From NCBI GenBank assembly GCA_963662035.1, contig CAVLDO010000005.1:1-64000 (forward strand): a DNA stretch of 64,000 nucleotides. The letters run 5' to 3'. The translations under genes and the position numbers were made by a program. Position 1 is the stretch's first letter. The number at the start of each line of letters is the position of its first letter. Source of the stretch: Equibacterium sp963662035. Its GTDB lineage: Bacteria; Bacteroidota; Bacteroidia; Bacteroidales; UBA932. The notes beneath the pieces were generated by a model. The model searched no databases. It was not told the origin of the DNA and saw only the letters and a list, made by a program, of their open reading frames with translations. Shown piece by piece: positions 51,481-60,106 of the stretch.

Positions 51481-53463
51481 ATGGGCCTGGTCTGCTACTC
51501 TCTCTCAGCAATGGATGTGGACTATTGTCTGGCGTGGACGCTGGCCGATATAGGGGCGCACGCGGTGGAACTCAGGCTGGACGATCTGCTTTTTGACCGG
51601 GATGACCTCCGCTATTTTATGCAGAACAAAGGCGACTGCCCTGTGGTGGCCGCCTATCGCTTTAAGGATCCGGCAACGGCGCAGGAATACGACGGCAGAG
51701 AAGGGGACGAAGATGACGCAATAGCCCCAGGCGACGTGGATATGGCGGTGCGTATGCTTAGCGCGGCCATAATGGCCGGGGTGGAGTATGTGGATCTGGA
51801 TCTGGACTTCCCCGCAGCAGAGCAGAAGTGGCTGCTGCAGCTGGCCCTGAACTACGGCTGCAAAATCATAATATCCTATTTCAACCCCTACGGCACCGGC
51901 AGCACGGAAGATTTGGCTGCGATTGCCGCCAAATGCTATGCCCGTGGGGCCGACATCGCCAAGGTGGTGACTTTTGCCCGCCACAGCGAGGAGGCGCGCA
52001 GGGTCACGGCTCTCTACGACCGCTTTGACGCCGACAAGCTGATAGCCTACGCTATGGGAGACGAGGGGGAGGAGTCGCGCTACGAAGCGTTCGGCCGCGG
52101 AATGCCGCTGCTCTACGCAGCCCCCCGGCGCTGCGGGGCCACCAGCAAGGGGCAGCCTCTCTTCTTCGACTTTCAAGACCGCAGGCATAATATGTGCTGG
52201 GGCGATGTTGAGCCTCCCACCGCCCAGAATCTCACCATAATCGCCATAGTGGCGGCCTCGCTTGCCCGGGGGGTCACAGTGCTGGAGAATGTCTCGCTCA
52301 GCGAGGACATCCGCTCTGCGATAGGGGTGGCCAGAATGTTTATGGCCACGGTGAAATACAGCAGAAAAGAGCGGACTCTCACCATAACCGGCAGGCAGGA
52401 TTTTCCCGCCAAGAGGCTCAAAACCAGAGGCACCTGGATAAATGTGGGGCGGAGCGAACTGCTCTACCGCCTGGTGGTGCCGCTGGTGACCTACTCCAAG
52501 GATGTTCTGATGATGGTGCAGGGAGAAGGCGCCCTGGCCGAGAACAAGGACCCCTATAGCCATCCTGAAATAATAAGGCACGGCGGCTGGCTCCACGCCA
52601 GTGGAAAGCAGCTGCCTATGGCGGTGGGCGGCACGCTGACGGACGGCACCTACAGCTTCACCCACCCTTCCAATTCATATTTCGCCCCCGGGCTGATGTT
52701 GGTGCTGCCGCTGATGCACGGGCGCGGGGTCACCCTAAAGGCCGGGGAACCCGAGAGCCTGTGCCTGCTGCGTCAGGTGTCCAGCATCCTCTCCCGAATG
52801 GGCATCAAGATAGAGGAGACCGCCTCCGATGACAGCCGCAGCACATTTACCTTCTGCCAGGAGCAGACCTGCAAGCCGTGCCGTATGGAGATGGACGGCG
52901 ACTGGGCCAGTGCAGCGCTCTGGCTTGTGCTGGGTACGGTGGCGGGAGAGAGCGGGGTGGATCATATGCGGGAGAACACCCTGCAGAGCGAGAGCTTCAT
53001 CCTGGACATTATGGAAACCGCAGGGGCCGATGTGGAGCGCTATACCGACCCGGAGATGGAGCATCTGGGCGACACCATCGGCTACTACAGCGCCTTCCGC
53101 TCTCTGCCTGTGGCGATGGACTGCGACATAACCGCCTGCCCCGACCTGCTGGGGCCGCTGATTATTCTGGCGCTGCGCAGCGAAGGCATCAGCAAGATAA
53201 GGGGCGTGAAGGCCTGCGGCATCGCCGCAAAGCAGTTTGTGCTGGAATTCCTGAAACTCGGGGCCAAGATTTCGCTGGACGAAGGGGTAATCACAATTGA
53301 AGGGAGCTTCTGCTGCCGGCTGCACGCCACAAAGCTGGACTGCTACGGCAATCCACGGCTGGCGCTGGCGCTGGCGGTGGCGGCGCAGATGAGCGACGGC
53401 GACCTGGACATTTTGGGACTGGACTGCCTCGAACGCATCTGGCCCGACTTCCCGCTTGTCTGA
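51481..53463 (+). CDS. AroD-AroA-like fusion with most catalytic residues replaced
   Basis: 660-aa protein with two regions. Residues ~1-230 resemble type I 3-dehydroquinate dehydratase: ELRLD (30-34), AYR (58-60), the Schiff-base Lys in DIAKVV (K161), EESR (197-200) and GQ (224-225) are kept, but the general acid/base His of the usual S-x-H site is Phe134 (ISYFNP). Residues ~240-660 have the EPSP synthase (AroA) outline: ASLARGVTVLENVSLSEDIR, GDWASAALWL (473-482), CPDLLGP (553-559), IWPDF (653-657). However, the substrate motifs GSKSxxNR, GNAGTxxR, SQF, KETDR and DHR are replaced by PPTAQNL (245-251), NVGRSEL (321-327), NSYF, GIAAKQF and GNPR. The frame is intact and codon use is normal, so it is not a decaying gene. 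It may be a pseudoenzyme or have a new substrate. It is cotranscribed with the S41 protease. Confidence 0.75.
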   Translation: MGLVCYSLSAMDVDYCLAWTLADIGAHAVELRLDDLLFDRDDLRYFMQNKGDCPVVAAYRFKDPATAQEYDGREGDEDDAIAPGDVDMAVRMLSAAIMAGVEYVDLDLDFPAAEQKWLLQLALNYGCKIIISYFNPYGTGSTEDLAAIAAKCYARGADIAKVVTFARHSEEARRVTALYDRFDADKLIAYAMGDEGEESRYEAFGRGMPLLYAAPRRCGATSKGQPLFFDFQDRRHNMCWGDVEPPTAQNLTIIAIVAASLARGVTVLENVSLSEDIRSAIGVARMFMATVKYSRKERTLTITGRQDFPAKRLKTRGTWINVGRSELLYRLVVPLVTYSKDVLMMVQGEGALAENKDPYSHPEIIRHGGWLHASGKQLPMAVGGTLTDGTYSFTHPSNSYFAPGLMLVLPLMHGRGVTLKAGEPESLCLLRQVSSILSRMGIKIEETASDDSRSTFTFCQEQTCKPCRMEMDGDWASAALWLVLGTVAGESGVDHMRENTLQSESFILDIMETAGADVERYTDPEMEHLGDTIGYYSAFRSLPVAMDCDITACPDLLGPLIILALRSEGISKIRGVKACGIAAKQFVLEFLKLGAKISLDEGVITIEGSFCCRLHATKLDCYGNPRLALALAVAAQMSDGDLDILGLDCLERIWPDFPLV

Positions 53464-53469
53464 AGCATC

Positions 53470-53499
53470 TTGCAAATCAGAAAAAAAGGCCTACCTTTG
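53470..53499 (+). promoter_or_regulatory. Promoter of tRNA-Leu
   Basis: TTG (53470-53472), 19 nt, TACCTTTG (53492-53499): exact consensus. About 40 nt of leader containing a GC-rich hairpin (around 53508-53528) precede the tRNA. Confidence 0.75.
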
Positions 53500-53539
53500 C
53501 ATCTGCTCTGCCGGCGGCGGTTTGCCGCTCACTATATGC

Positions 53540-53623
53540 GCCCGGATGGCGGAATCGGTAGACGCGCTGGTCTCAAACACCAGTGGCCGCAAGGCTGTGC
53601 CGGTTCGACCCCGGCTCCGGGTA
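53540..53623 (+). tRNA. tRNA-Leu (anticodon CAA)
   Basis: 84-nt class II tRNA. The acceptor stem GCCCGGA/TCCGGGT (53540-53546 with 53616-53622, one G-T pair) is followed by discriminator A. The anticodon stem CTGGT/ACCAG holds loop CTCAAAC, so the anticodon is CAA, reading UUG. A long variable arm (GGCC GCAA GGCT) is typical of tRNA-Leu, and the T arm is GCCGG TTCGACC CCGGC. The CCA end is not encoded (CAA follows the discriminator), so it must be added by CCA transferase. Confidence 0.95.
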
Positions 53624-53627
53624 CAAG

Positions 53628-54572
53628 TTATCGGTATTTGCTCTCGTCTTCGAGCATCCCGAGATATGAACAGTAGCGGTCGGGGCTGACGGCACCCTCC
53701 TCTACTGCTTTTTTTACGGCACAGCCCGGCTCGTGGGTATGGGTGCAGGGAGAGAATCTGCAGCCGTCCATCACGCGCAGCATCTCGGGAAAATAAGTGC
53801 TCAGCTCCTCTTTCTTGAAGTCTATCAGCCCGAAGCCCCTGATGCCCGGGGAGTCAATCACAAAACCGCCGCCTGAAATCGGGTACATCTCGTAGAAGGT
53901 GGTGGTGTGGCGCCCCTGCAGGTGGGCCGTGGAGATTTCTGCGGTGCGGATAAGCTCCAGCGAGGGGTCGACGGCCTTGATGAGCGATGATTTGCCCACC
54001 CCGGAGGTGCCGCTCAGAAGGCTGATGCGCCCCCGCAGGCGCTCCCGCAGGAGGTCGATGTTCTGCCCGGAGGCGGCGGAAACCTCCAGACATTCGTATC
54101 CGGCGCCCCGGTAGATTCCCTCGAATGACTCCAGCAGCTGCTTGAGCTCCCCGTCCAGCAGGTCGCACTTGTTGATTACGATAGTGACAGGAATGCCGTA
54201 TGCGCCGCAGGTCACAAGAAAGCGGTCTACAAAGGCGGGCTTGGTCTGCGGAAAGGCCATTGTCACCACCAGATAGGCGTGGTCGATGTTTGCGGCTATT
54301 ATGTGCGCTTCGCGCGAGAGATTGGCGCTGCGGCGGATTATGTAGTTGCGCCTCGGGTGCACGCGCTCTATCACCGCCGTTTCCTGCCCCAGCGAGTAGT
54401 CCACGACATCTCCCACCGCAATCGGGTTGGTGGCGGTGGAACCCTTGAGGCGCACCTTGCCCCGCAGCACGGCGGGGAAGAGGTTCCATTCGGGGAGCCT
54501 GGAGAGGAGATAGTGGCTGCCGGTGTGTTTTACCACCACAGCTTCCCCTTTATTGGGTATTTTGCCATTCAT
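53628..54572 (-). CDS. rsgA: Ribosome small subunit GTPase RsgA
   Basis: 314-aa circularly permuted GTPase that checks late 30S assembly. An OB fold (about 10-75) is followed by G4 NKCD (134-137), then G1 GTSGVGKS (188-195) and G3 DSPG (240-243), the permuted order of the family. A zinc knuckle with Cys271, Cys276, His278/280 and Cys284 lies at the end. It converges on the tRNA-Leu gene (4-nt gap). Confidence 0.95.
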   Translation of the reverse strand: MNGKIPNKGEAVVVKHTGSHYLLSRLPEWNLFPAVLRGKVRLKGSTATNPIAVGDVVDYSLGQETAVIERVHPRRNYIIRRSANLSREAHIIAANIDHAYLVVTMAFPQTKPAFVDRFLVTCGAYGIPVTIVINKCDLLDGELKQLLESFEGIYRGAGYECLEVSAASGQNIDLLRERLRGRISLLSGTSGVGKSSLIKAVDPSLELIRTAEISTAHLQGRHTTTFYEMYPISGGGFVIDSPGIRGFGLIDFKKEELSTYFPEMLRVMDGCRFSPCTHTHEPGCAVKKAVEEGAVSPDRYCSYLGMLEDESKYR

Positions 54573-54577
54573 CTCGG

Positions 54578-54585
54578 CAAAAATA
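54578..54585 (-). promoter_or_regulatory. -7 element of the rsgA promoter, near-leaderless
   Basis: Minus-strand TATTTTTG, then only CCGAG before the ATG, so the mRNA would start at or within a few bases of the start codon. No strong -33 element is seen. Confidence 0.45.
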
Positions 54586-54608
54586 TCTATTTTTTAGTTT
54601 AAAGTCGT

Positions 54609-54616
54609 ATTTTCGC
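54609..54616 (+). promoter_or_regulatory. Possible -7 element of the sulP promoter
   Basis: TATTTTCG is one base off TAnnTTTG and lies 20 nt before the ATG. GAAAGGA at 54628-54634 is a Shine-Dalgarno-like sequence, which is unusual among the starts in this window. Confidence 0.35.
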
Positions 54617-54636
54617 GGCCGATTTAAGAAAGGAAT

Positions 54637-56340
54637 ATGACATTGACATTCAGGCCGAGGCTGTTCGAGTGCCTCAAGAATTACAACTCAAAGCTCTTTA
54701 TGCAGGATGCTGTGGCCGGCATCATTGTGGGCGTGGTGGCCATTCCGCTGGCCATCGCATTCGGTATCGCATCTGGCGTGGGACCCGCAGAAGGACTCAT
54801 CACCGCCATAGTGGCGGGATTCATCATCGCCGCCCTGGGCGGTACAAAAGTGCAGATAGGAGGCCCTACAGGGGCTTTTATTGTAATTATATACGGCATA
54901 ATCCAGTCGCACGGCCTCTCGGGGCTGCTGATCGCCACCATTATGGCGGGCATCATCCTGGTGGGGCTGGGACTCTTCAGGATGGGCGGCATCATAAAGT
55001 TCGTGCCCTATCCCATCGTGATAGGCTTTACTGCCGGCATAGCCCTCACAATCTTCTCCACCCAGATGAACGACCTCCTGGGGATGCACATAGAGAATGT
55101 GCCGGCGGGCTTTATTGACAAGTGGATATGCTACTTCCGCCACTTTGGAGACATCGACCCCGTATGCCTGGGTATCGGAATGCTCTCGCTGCTGATAATT
55201 GTACTGCTGCCCAAGGTTTCCAAGAAAATCCCCGCTTCTCTGGTGGCGATTGTGGTGATAACCCTGCTGGTGTGGCTGCTCAAGAAGGTCAACCCTTCGC
55301 TGTCCATCACCACTATCGCCGACAGCTATGCGCTGCCCCACGGCATCCCCGCGCCTCATTTGCCTCGCCTGGAGCTGGCCGAGGGCGAGAACTGGTGGAC
55401 GGTGGTGCAGGATCTCTTCCCCTCCGCCTTTACCATTGCCGTGCTGGGCGCCATAGAGAGCCTGCTCTCTGCAGTGGTGGCCGACGGCGTTACCGGCGAT
55501 GTGCACGATTCCAACACCGAGCTCATAGCGCAGGGCATCGCCAACATCTGCACCCCCTTCTTCGGCGGCATCCCCGCCACCGGCGCCATAGCCCGCACTA
55601 TGGCCAACATAAACAACGGCGGCAAGACCCCCGTGGCCGGAATAATCCACACCATAGTGCTGCTGCTGGTGCTGCTGTTTATGGGCAATCTGGTGGGTAT
55701 GATACCTATGACCTGCCTGGCGGCGGTGCTGATAGTGGTCAGCTACAATATGTCGGGCTGGCGCTCTTTCGTGGCTCTGGCCAAGAACCCCAAGTCTGAC
55801 TTCGCGGTGATGATAATCACCTTCGGCCTCACGGTTATCTTCAATCTGACGATGGCCATCGCGGTGGGGCTGCTGCTGGCCATAGCGCTGTTTCTGCGCC
55901 GCACCAACGAGACCACGGTGGTGCGCTCTTTCACCGGCGAGCTTGACCCCTCGAAAAACAACGATGTGTGGATCGACGACCTCAAGATGCTGGAAATCCC
56001 CAAGCAGACGGAGGTTTATGAGATAGACGGCCCCTACTTCTTCGGGGTGGCCAACAAGTTCGACGAAATCAGCCGCAGCGTGGGCAAGCAGGGGCAGAAG
56101 GTGCGCATCTTAAGGATGAGAAAGGTGAGCTTCATAGACTCCACCGGTATGCACAACCTGGAGCAGCTCTATCACCGCACCAAGTCGTGCGGCGTGCAGC
56201 TGGTGCTCTCGGGCGTGAATGAGCACGTATATCACACGCTGGAAAAGGCGGGTCTGGTGGATTTGATAGGCAAGAAGAACATCCGCAACCACATCAACGG
56301 CGCCCTGGAGAGGGCCCGCGAGATAGTGGGGGAGGAGTAG
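54637..56340 (+). CDS. SulP family inorganic anion transporter
   Basis: 567-aa inner-membrane protein of the SLC26/SulP family (sulfate, bicarbonate or related anions). About 12 hydrophobic segments fill residues 20-430, starting with DAVAGIIVGVVAIPLAIAFG and including VQIGGPTGAFIV, the anion-binding region. A cytoplasmic STAS domain (about 445-560) contains RKVSFIDSTGMHNL. The substrate is not readable from sequence. It is convergent with dnaE (3-nt gap). Confidence 0.93.
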   Translation: MTLTFRPRLFECLKNYNSKLFMQDAVAGIIVGVVAIPLAIAFGIASGVGPAEGLITAIVAGFIIAALGGTKVQIGGPTGAFIVIIYGIIQSHGLSGLLIATIMAGIILVGLGLFRMGGIIKFVPYPIVIGFTAGIALTIFSTQMNDLLGMHIENVPAGFIDKWICYFRHFGDIDPVCLGIGMLSLLIIVLLPKVSKKIPASLVAIVVITLLVWLLKKVNPSLSITTIADSYALPHGIPAPHLPRLELAEGENWWTVVQDLFPSAFTIAVLGAIESLLSAVVADGVTGDVHDSNTELIAQGIANICTPFFGGIPATGAIARTMANINNGGKTPVAGIIHTIVLLLVLLFMGNLVGMIPMTCLAAVLIVVSYNMSGWRSFVALAKNPKSDFAVMIITFGLTVIFNLTMAIAVGLLLAIALFLRRTNETTVVRSFTGELDPSKNNDVWIDDLKMLEIPKQTEVYEIDGPYFFGVANKFDEISRSVGKQGQKVRILRMRKVSFIDSTGMHNLEQLYHRTKSCGVQLVLSGVNEHVYHTLEKAGLVDLIGKKNIRNHINGALERAREIVGEE

Positions 56341-56343
56341 CCT

Positions 56344-59300
56344 CTAAACGTGATATTCCAGTCCGTGACTGTCAAGGAAGTCCAGCAGCGGCTGTTCGGG
56401 AGACACCTTGAACTTGCGTGAGTAGAATTCGCACTCGCGCTTCTTGCGGTCGTCGTAGAATCTGATGTAGAGCAGAGCGTTGCCCTTGCTCTTCTTGCAG
56501 ACTTTGGCAAACTCTTTTTCAAAGCCGGCGTTGACCTTCTCCACAGGGATGCTCACGTGGAATTCGCGCACCATAGTGTCCTTGATGTTGGACAGCAGGT
56601 GCATCTCCTTGATGCGCAGCGAGTATACGATGGGGGCGGCGGCACCGCCCTTGCCCTTCTGGCTGTCGTTGCGGCGCTCGTAGCGCTGCTCCACGGCAAA
56701 TTTTATCAGCAGCGGGGTGTTGACCGCCACGTGGCTCATAAAAATCTCGTAGTCTTTGCCGAACAGGGCAAACTCGTGCGACGACGAGAAGTCCTCCAGA
56801 GTGAATTTGCAGTAGGGGCGGTTGCTCTTGGTGGTGAGGCTCTCGCTCTTGGCCACGATGCCGGCGATTGTGTACACCTTGTTGGCGTAGGGGAACTCCC
56901 CCTTGACGTGCCCCCCCTGCGAGGCCTGGTTGCTGAGCTTGAGCTCAGCCTCTATGTCGGCTATCTTCTGCACCGTGCAGTCGGCGAAGTTGTTCACCTC
57001 AAAGCGGTAGATGTCCAGCGGATGGGCGCTGAGATACATTCCCACAACGTCCTTCTCTTTAGAGAGCAGCTCCATCCGGTTCTCTTCCTGCACCATAGGG
57101 AAATCGGGGCGTATGGGCTTGATTTCCGCCATATCGCCGAATAGGGTGTTGGTGTTGCTCAGGGTGTCGGTGTGGAACTTGGCGGCATACTTTATCACCG
57201 CGTCCAAGAAAGGCTCGTCTTTTGCGGTCTTTGCAAAATACTGGCTGCGGGTCGCCTCCTTGAAGCTGTCAAAGGCGCCGGCACTTGCCAGGCACTCCAG
57301 CACCTTGCGGCCGGCCACGGTGTTGGGCACCCGCTCTATAAAGTCGAAGAAGTCCTTGAAGGGGCCGTTCTGCTCCCGGATGCGGATGATTTCGTCCACC
57401 ACATTGGCGCCGACCCCCTTGATGCCCGCCATTCCGAAGCGGATGTTCCCCTCGCGGTTCACCGAAAAGCGGGTGTCGCTCTCGTTGATGTCGGGCCCCA
57501 GCACCTGGATGCGGTTTCTGCGGCAGTCGTCCATCAACTTGGTGATTTCGTCTTTTTTGTCGATGTTGCAGCTCATATTGGCCGCCATGAATTCGGCGGC
57601 GTAGTGGGTCTTCAGAAAGCCGGTCTGATATGCCAGCCAGGCGTAGCAGGTGGCGTGGGACTTGTTGAAGGCGTAGCTGGCGAACTTCTCCCAGTCGCCC
57701 CAGATCTTCTCCAGCACTGCGGGGTCGTGGCCGTTTTTCTTGCCCCCCTCTATGAACTGCGGCTTCATCTTGTCCACGATGGCCTTCTTCTTCTTGCCCA
57801 TTGCCTTGCGCAGGGCGTCGCTTTCGCCTCGCGTGAAGCCTCCCAGCTGCCTCGAGAGCAACATCACCTGCTCTTGATAAACCGTGATGCCGTAGGTGTC
57901 CTTCAGATACTGCTCCATACAGGGGATGTCGTAGGTGATGGGCTCGCGGCCGTTTTTGCGGTCGATGAAGGAGGGGATGTAGTCCATAGGGCCCGGGCGG
58001 TACAGGGCGTTCATCGCAATCAGGTCCTCGAATTGCGTGGGCTGCAGCTCGCGCAGGTATTTTTGCATTCCGGCCGACTCGAACTGGAACACCGCCACGG
58101 TGTCGCCGCGCCCGAAGAGTTCGTAGGTGGGGGCGTCGTCGATGGGGATGGCCTCCACATCCAGCTCTATGCCGTGCCGCTTGCGGATGTTCTTCACGCA
58201 CTCCTTCTCTATGCTTAGGGTGCGCAGCCCCAGAAAGTCCATCTTGAGCATTCCGACCGCCTCTATGTAGGAGCCCTCGTACTGGCTCACCAGCAGGCGC
58301 TCTTTGCTCTCCTTGTCGTCGATAGTGCTCAGGGGGATGAAGTTAGAGAGGTCTTCGCGGCCTATGATGGTGGCGCAGGCGTGCACGCCGGTCTGGCGGA
58401 TGCTCCCCTCCAGACGGGCGGCGTAGTCCACTATCTCCTTGACATCGTCGCGGGCATCGGCATAGAACTGCTTGAGCTCAGGCACATGCTTGATGCAGTT
58501 GGGGATGCTGATTTTGATGGTCTTGGTCACCTTCTTGGAAGGGTCGTTTGGATCGGCCTCGGTGATGTCGAACGGCCGGTCGGGAATCATCTTGGAGAGG
58601 GCGTTGGTCTGTTCCGGGGGCATATGCTGTATGCGTCCCACATCTTTGATGGCGCTCTTGGCCGCCATCGTGCCGAATGTCACCACGTGCGAGACGTGGT
58701 CCTTGCCGTAGCGCTGCTCCACATAGCGGTACACGTCGGCGCGCCCCTCGTCGTCGAAGTCGATGTCGATATCGGGCATCGAGATACGGTCGGGGTTTAG
58801 GAAACGCTCAAACAGAAGGTCGTATTTGAGCGGGTCTATGTTGGTGATCCACAGGCAGTAGGCCACCACGCTGCCGGCGGCGCTGCCTCGGCCCGGACCT
58901 ACCCAGATGCCCATCTTGCGCGCTGCAGAAATAAAATCGTTTACGATGAGGAAGTAGTCGGGGAAGCCCATCTTGGAGATGGTCTTGAGCTCAAATTCGA
59001 TGCGCTCCGCCGCCTCCGGCGTCAGCTCTCCGTAGCGCTTCTGCGCGCCTCGGTAGCACAGGTCGCACAGGTAGGCCACCGAGCGGTTGAACTCCTCGCC
59101 GCGGGGGTTTCCCTTCTTGTCGCAGCGCCCCTCGTCTATTATGGCGCCGTAGCGCTCCAGGTAAGTGTCGACATCGGAAAGAAACTCCTCCGATGGCTCG
59201 AACTTGGGCAGGATGGGGTCGGAATCGATGTCGTAGCACTCCACCTTGCCGGCAATCTCCAGCGTGTTGGTGACCACCTCCGGATGGTCGCTGAACAGCG

Positions 59301-60087
59301 CGGCCATCTCCTCCTGACTCTTGAGATACTCCTGCTGGGTATAGCGCAGACGGTCGGGGGAATCGTAGAATTCGTTGGTGGTGAGGCAGATGAGCCGGTC
59401 GTGGGTGGGGCCGTCCTCCGCCGCCACAAAGTGGACGTCGTTGGTGGCTATCACCTTTACTCCGTGCTTTGCCCCCAGCTCGAAGATTTTCTCGTTGACC
59501 ATCTGCTGCTGCACGAATACCTTCTTGTCCCCGCCGGGGATTTTGGTCTCGTGGCGCATCACCTCCAGATAGTAGTCCTCTCCGAAAAGGTTCTTGTACC
59601 AGAGGATTATCTCCTCCGCTTTTGCTATGTCCTGCGCGTAGACGGCGCGGGCCACCTCGCCCGCCAGGCAGGCGCTGCTGCAGATGAGCCCTTCGTGGTA
59701 TTTCTCCAACAGATCGCGGTCTATGCGGGGCTTGTAGTAGAGCCCTTCTATGTAAGAGAGGGAGCTGAGCTTGATGAGGTTGTGATAGCCGGTCATATTC
59801 CTGGCCAGCAATATCAGGTGGTGGGCTCCCTGCTCTTCACGTCCGCCGGCGTGCTTGAAACGGTCGCCGCTGCGGGCCACGTACATTTCGCAGCCCACTA
59901 TCGGCTTCACGGCTGGGTGCTCTTTGGCCACATTGAGAAACTCCTTCACGCCATACATATTGCCGTGGTCCGTGATGGCCAGCGCCGTCTGCCCATCAGC
60001 CTCGGCGGCCTTGAACAGTTTGGCAATGGCGCTGAAGCCGTCAAGGATGGAATATTGGGTGTGGACGTGGAGGTGTACGAAACTCAT
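56344..60087 (-). CDS. dnaE: DNA polymerase III alpha subunit
   Basis: 1247-aa replicative polymerase. The N-terminal PHP domain starts with HLHVHT (5-10) and has ITDHGNMYG (about 38-46). The polymerase palm carries GPGRGSAAGSVVAY and the catalytic PDIDIDFDD (about 435-443). The helix-hairpin-helix and OB regions lie in the last third (AGIKGVGANVVDEI; VYTIAGIVAKS). Length fits Bacteroidetes DnaE. It starts 19 nt after the gpmI stop and is probably cotranscribed with it. Confidence 0.97.
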   Translation of the reverse strand: MSFVHLHVHTQYSILDGFSAIAKLFKAAEADGQTALAITDHGNMYGVKEFLNVAKEHPAVKPIVGCEMYVARSGDRFKHAGGREEQGAHHLILLARNMTGYHNLIKLSSLSYIEGLYYKPRIDRDLLEKYHEGLICSSACLAGEVARAVYAQDIAKAEEIILWYKNLFGEDYYLEVMRHETKIPGGDKKVFVQQQMVNEKIFELGAKHGVKVIATNDVHFVAAEDGPTHDRLICLTTNEFYDSPDRLRYTQQEYLKSQEEMAALFSDHPEVVTNTLEIAGKVECYDIDSDPILPKFEPSEEFLSDVDTYLERYGAIIDEGRCDKKGNPRGEEFNRSVAYLCDLCYRGAQKRYGELTPEAAERIEFELKTISKMGFPDYFLIVNDFISAARKMGIWVGPGRGSAAGSVVAYCLWITNIDPLKYDLLFERFLNPDRISMPDIDIDFDDEGRADVYRYVEQRYGKDHVSHVVTFGTMAAKSAIKDVGRIQHMPPEQTNALSKMIPDRPFDITEADPNDPSKKVTKTIKISIPNCIKHVPELKQFYADARDDVKEIVDYAARLEGSIRQTGVHACATIIGREDLSNFIPLSTIDDKESKERLLVSQYEGSYIEAVGMLKMDFLGLRTLSIEKECVKNIRKRHGIELDVEAIPIDDAPTYELFGRGDTVAVFQFESAGMQKYLRELQPTQFEDLIAMNALYRPGPMDYIPSFIDRKNGREPITYDIPCMEQYLKDTYGITVYQEQVMLLSRQLGGFTRGESDALRKAMGKKKKAIVDKMKPQFIEGGKKNGHDPAVLEKIWGDWEKFASYAFNKSHATCYAWLAYQTGFLKTHYAAEFMAANMSCNIDKKDEITKLMDDCRRNRIQVLGPDINESDTRFSVNREGNIRFGMAGIKGVGANVVDEIIRIREQNGPFKDFFDFIERVPNTVAGRKVLECLASAGAFDSFKEATRSQYFAKTAKDEPFLDAVIKYAAKFHTDTLSNTNTLFGDMAEIKPIRPDFPMVQEENRMELLSKEKDVVGMYLSAHPLDIYRFEVNNFADCTVQKIADIEAELKLSNQASQGGHVKGEFPYANKVYTIAGIVAKSESLTTKSNRPYCKFTLEDFSSSHEFALFGKDYEIFMSHVAVNTPLLIKFAVEQRYERRNDSQKGKGGAAAPIVYSLRIKEMHLLSNIKDTMVREFHVSIPVEKVNAGFEKEFAKVCKKSKGNALLYIRFYDDRKKRECEFYSRKFKVSPEQPLLDFLDSHGLEYHV

Positions 60088-60106
60088 TGGGCCTGCAGGT
60101 GTTCTT

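Noticed and set aside
51481..53463. Ordinary bifunctional shikimate-pathway enzyme
   Set aside because: Too many catalytic positions differ by eye in both halves to assign normal AroD and AroA activity; listed as an AroD-AroA-like fusion instead.
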